Shown piece after piece: positions 60,917 to 64,000 of a DNA stretch of 64,000 bases. The translations under genes were made by a program, and so were the position numbers. The stretch covers positions 11,396,385 to 11,460,384 of the forward strand of contig CM021323.1 in NCBI GenBank assembly GCA_010645155.1, given 5' to 3'. How positions within the stretch are numbered: the first letter of the stretch is position 1; every line of letters starts with the position of its first letter. Origin of the DNA: Tigriopus japonicus. Its lineage: Eukaryota > Arthropoda > Copepoda > Harpacticoida > Harpacticidae. The notes under the pieces were generated by a model. That model was not told where the DNA came from, did not search any database, and worked only from the letters and a program-made list of their open reading frames with translations.

Positions 60917-63900
60917 GTAAGTCAGTCGTACACTTGTCGCTTTGGCGAGAGAAAAAAAGGGATAAATTCGAAGGAATACCTTTTAATGGTGAGCGAATCC
61001 TAATTGATATTGGATTTGAGGTCCACTGTTCCCAGTGAGTGCCAGTCGTCGGGAGTATCTATCCCCTGGGTTCCTTTTGCGAGCTGGTTCCCACTTCCCA
61101 CTACCGTTTCTTCGTCTTTCTTGGAGCCAATCGTTTCCAGAAATGTCAAATAAATCCTCTTTCTTCTTGTAGCCGTAGGTCTCCTTCAAGCTCTCGCTAG
61201 CTCTCTGAAAACCCCTACACAATGCAATAATTTCTATTTGAACTCCTCCAATCTCCACTTTTGGTTGGTCCAAAAACCCCGGTGGTTCCCACCTCCACAC
61301 CACTCCATCCTTGGTTGGTGCCAATTCAATCAACTTCTTCAAAACCAATATCCCCCTTTCAGCTCTTTCCATTTCTTCAAAGGCTTCAAAGGACCTTCAA
61401 CTCTAGTCCTCTTGTCTCACACAACGATGTCCTTTGTGGGCAACGAAGAAGTCTATACAAGGTTCACTCTACCTACATTGGCGATAGTACAGTACATACA
61501 TGGAGAGAGGCCCTGCTCTTCCTGGAACGAACTTCAATTCAGACTTGAGAAGACTCAAGGACCTGGACTTTCGACACTTCGAACTCGACACTCATCAAGT
61601 TTAAAATGCTCTCGAGATTCCGGAAGATCAAGGCAAGTTGAACACGGCAAGAGGAAGTTGAAAACCACCAAATGGTTCTCTGGAGTGGATCGAGGGAACA
61701 GGGAACAAGGGAACATGGAAAGCATTGGGAGGAGAATCGGAGAAGCGTAGATGACACCCGACAGAGACCAAGAAAGATAGGAGTCGCTAAAGAGAAAAGA
61801 AACCCATTCATCCTTTTGAACACAAGCGTTGAGGGGGATAGAAAGGCAAAAACGGGGATCCAAAGGTCCCACTAGTTGACCACCACATTAAATCCTGAGC
61901 AAATCACTGCGAAATCCCGTCAGATTAACACTTTCTTGAAGTGTTTTCAATCCGTTTTAGATTGGCGACGCTTAGCTGTTTTGATAAAAATAATAAAATT
62001 TTGAGCGGCGGTTTGAAAAAGCGACCAATGTCGTCAGAACAGTGACAATACTCGCAGTGAGATTAGAAAACAAAGTCCCCCGTGCACTAGTTTTTGCTTT
62101 AAAATATCGGGGTTTGGCAGGCGATCTGATCAAGGAGAGTACGGTACAGCGAAGGCTTTACAAGTTTTAAAGGGAAGAAAAAAGAAGTAAAATTTATTGA
62201 GTCTTTCCGCCAAGAAGTCACTCGAGCAGCCAAGCTTGATAAGACCGATGGGGTCTGAGACACTTTTTTTCCAGCCGAGGGGAAAGAGGAGTTTCTGTTT
62301 TATTGCGGTTCTTAGCTCAAAACGAGAGTCTCTTCTTCCTCGATGACATAAAATCAACCGAAAAAGCTAAATGGCCATTGGCAGGCCGAACAAACGGACC
62401 AGCGAACGTAATCGATGGGATCAGAGACCCTTTAAGACATATATTTCTCAATTTCACGAAGGCTCGGATCCAAACCCATTTAACAACCTCGTCAACCCAT
62501 ATCCACAAAAAGAGGCCTCTATTCGTTTTAGTACATACAACCATCGGAATTGTTGCAGGGACTGAGGAGTAAACCTCGCTTGAACACGAGGAGTGAACAA
62601 CGACAATCGAAATTTACTTTTTGCTTGTCTGTAAATCGACGCCAAGCGAGCGACGTTATCTTGGATTACTTGAAACGAAAGCGAGCCGACGAAGAACCAG
62701 AGGTGAAATGAACGGACGTATGTGGTGGCACACGGTTTGAACCCTTTTCATTTCACACGAGAGCACGGCTCCGTACCAATCAGTCCCCCTCTTCTTTTTC
62801 TTTCACTTGTTCCATGTCGTAGTCACAATAGCTAAAGTGCCATTTTGAACCCATAGAGAGAATGTCCAGTTCTACCAATGCCATCCCAGCCACGACCACC
62901 ACGTACCATCACCACTGACGCCGACCAACATCCAACACGATAGCTCTTGCTGACATTTAGAGAGTAGATATGAGTTGGCAATGGATTTTCAGATTGGAGT
63001 TTTTCCTGCTGTGATCCTGCCTCCAATCGAACTGTTTCCATTTAAACTGACCACCGTCACCGAGGCCGGTTCCTTCCGACCATTTTCGTTCCGAAATTCT
63101 CGGAAACCGAAAGGAGGGATGTACTAGGTAGGCATGTTAGTGGGAGAGCATGTATTCTGATCACAAGGCACGCGTTATCTTGATGGTTTCAACTGTTCTC
63201 AGCACTGTTTATCCTAAGACGGCTCTAGTCAATTGTCCCACGGACCGGACCCTAATACTCCCAGCCTCCCTCCACAATGACCGGAAATCAATATTTTACA
63301 TTTTCCCCAAATGGCAGCACTAAATGTCATCAGATAGAGTGGAACCACTGCTGCGGACCTTTCTTTCCATCCTTTCAGCCATCCAAACGGCAGAAGCTCC
63401 AAGTTCTGCGCCAAAACTGACCAACTTAAACTCCAAGGGGGAAGAAAATATTAAATATTATCCACTTCTTTCTTTGATGCAATACACTGGGCATCACTCT
63501 AGAACAGCAAAGCTTTGAACAATGAAACAAAGAGGCTAATGTTGATGCATAAAATCAACGCTTGTCAGATTGGCAAACGTTCTTAGCTCTTTGAGAACGA
63601 CACCAACTATCAACAGGTGGATGTGGGGATGGAGTGATTGTCGTTTCCTCCCCAGGAAAACTGCACAACATAAGTAAGACTCCACCTTCGAAAACATTCC
63701 GTGTGTCTCGCCCTCAAACACCACAGGAGTCTTTTTTAAGAGGGTGAACGGGGGTGAACGAATTTTTTTGTGCGTCAAAGTGTGACCAAGAAGAAAATTA
63801 TCTTGTTGTCTTCGATGTATGGAAACTTGGATTTTGCAGCATCTCTGTTATTGATTTCACTTGACTTCAAACTATGATGAGTATCTTCTTTCAATCTCGG

Positions 63901-64000
63901 CTCATCCATGCTCTATTCACCTGTATTCTTGGAATTGATAAGTCGAAGTAGGTCGTTAAATGACACCTTCTTTGCAATGAGTAATCATCAGCTGAGTAAG
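60917..64000. other. Non-coding stretch at the right end
   Basis: Overlapping frames on both strands at 60983-61750 have no recognisable domain. No gene is supported to the window edge. Confidence 0.35.

Noticed and set aside
60983..61750. Opposing frames of 129 (-) and 170 (+) codons
   Set aside because: They overlap in part on opposite strands, and neither has a recognisable domain or clear splice structure.

Overview
This window looks like nuclear DNA from an arthropod, possibly a crustacean such as a copepod. The signs are one very long C2H2 zinc-finger coding exon, consensus GT-AG splice sites with a multi-kilobase intron, long gene-poor flanks, many GA/CT microsatellites, and a decayed fragment resembling a BEL/Pao retroelement. 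There is no operon structure, ribosome-binding site, CRISPR array or rRNA. The species is an inference from general character only.

The one secure gene is a multi-zinc-finger nuclear protein on the + strand. Its main coding exon ends at the TGA at 18320-18322 and carries seven C2H2 fingers, a poly-Gly tract, a poly-Gln tract, a His-rich tract, a basic nuclear-localisation-like cluster, a PLNLS (CtBP-type) motif and a long acidic run. The naive start at 14168 lies inside an intron. A strong acceptor ends at 14190, and a strong donor at 10012 follows a short coding stub (ATG at 9998) that joins in frame. The model is therefore a 5' exon ending at 10011, an intron of about 4.2 kb and a 4.1-kb terminal exon, giving about 1381 residues. 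Upstream of the start there is a weak TATA/initiator-like pair near 9740-9770 and two upstream ORFs.

Layout: 1-100, a minisatellite with a perfect hairpin; 960-1451 (- strand), a retroelement-like remnant; 1452-8300, no gene seen; 8301-9997, GC-richer 5' flank and leader; 10012-14190, first intron; 14191-18322, main exon; 18323 onward, 3' UTR and about 45 kb without a secure gene. That last stretch holds only isolated candidate exons or small ORFs (20507, 28110, 49578, 52005, 53057, 58052, 58446 on the - strand, 60698) and simple repeats. These candidates rest on splice-like signals, start context or a signal-peptide-like N terminus, and all are low confidence.

Taken together the window reads as a developmental-regulator type locus: one large regulatory gene in a wide non-coding neighbourhood that could hold its control elements. 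No second gene can be linked to it functionally from the sequence alone.
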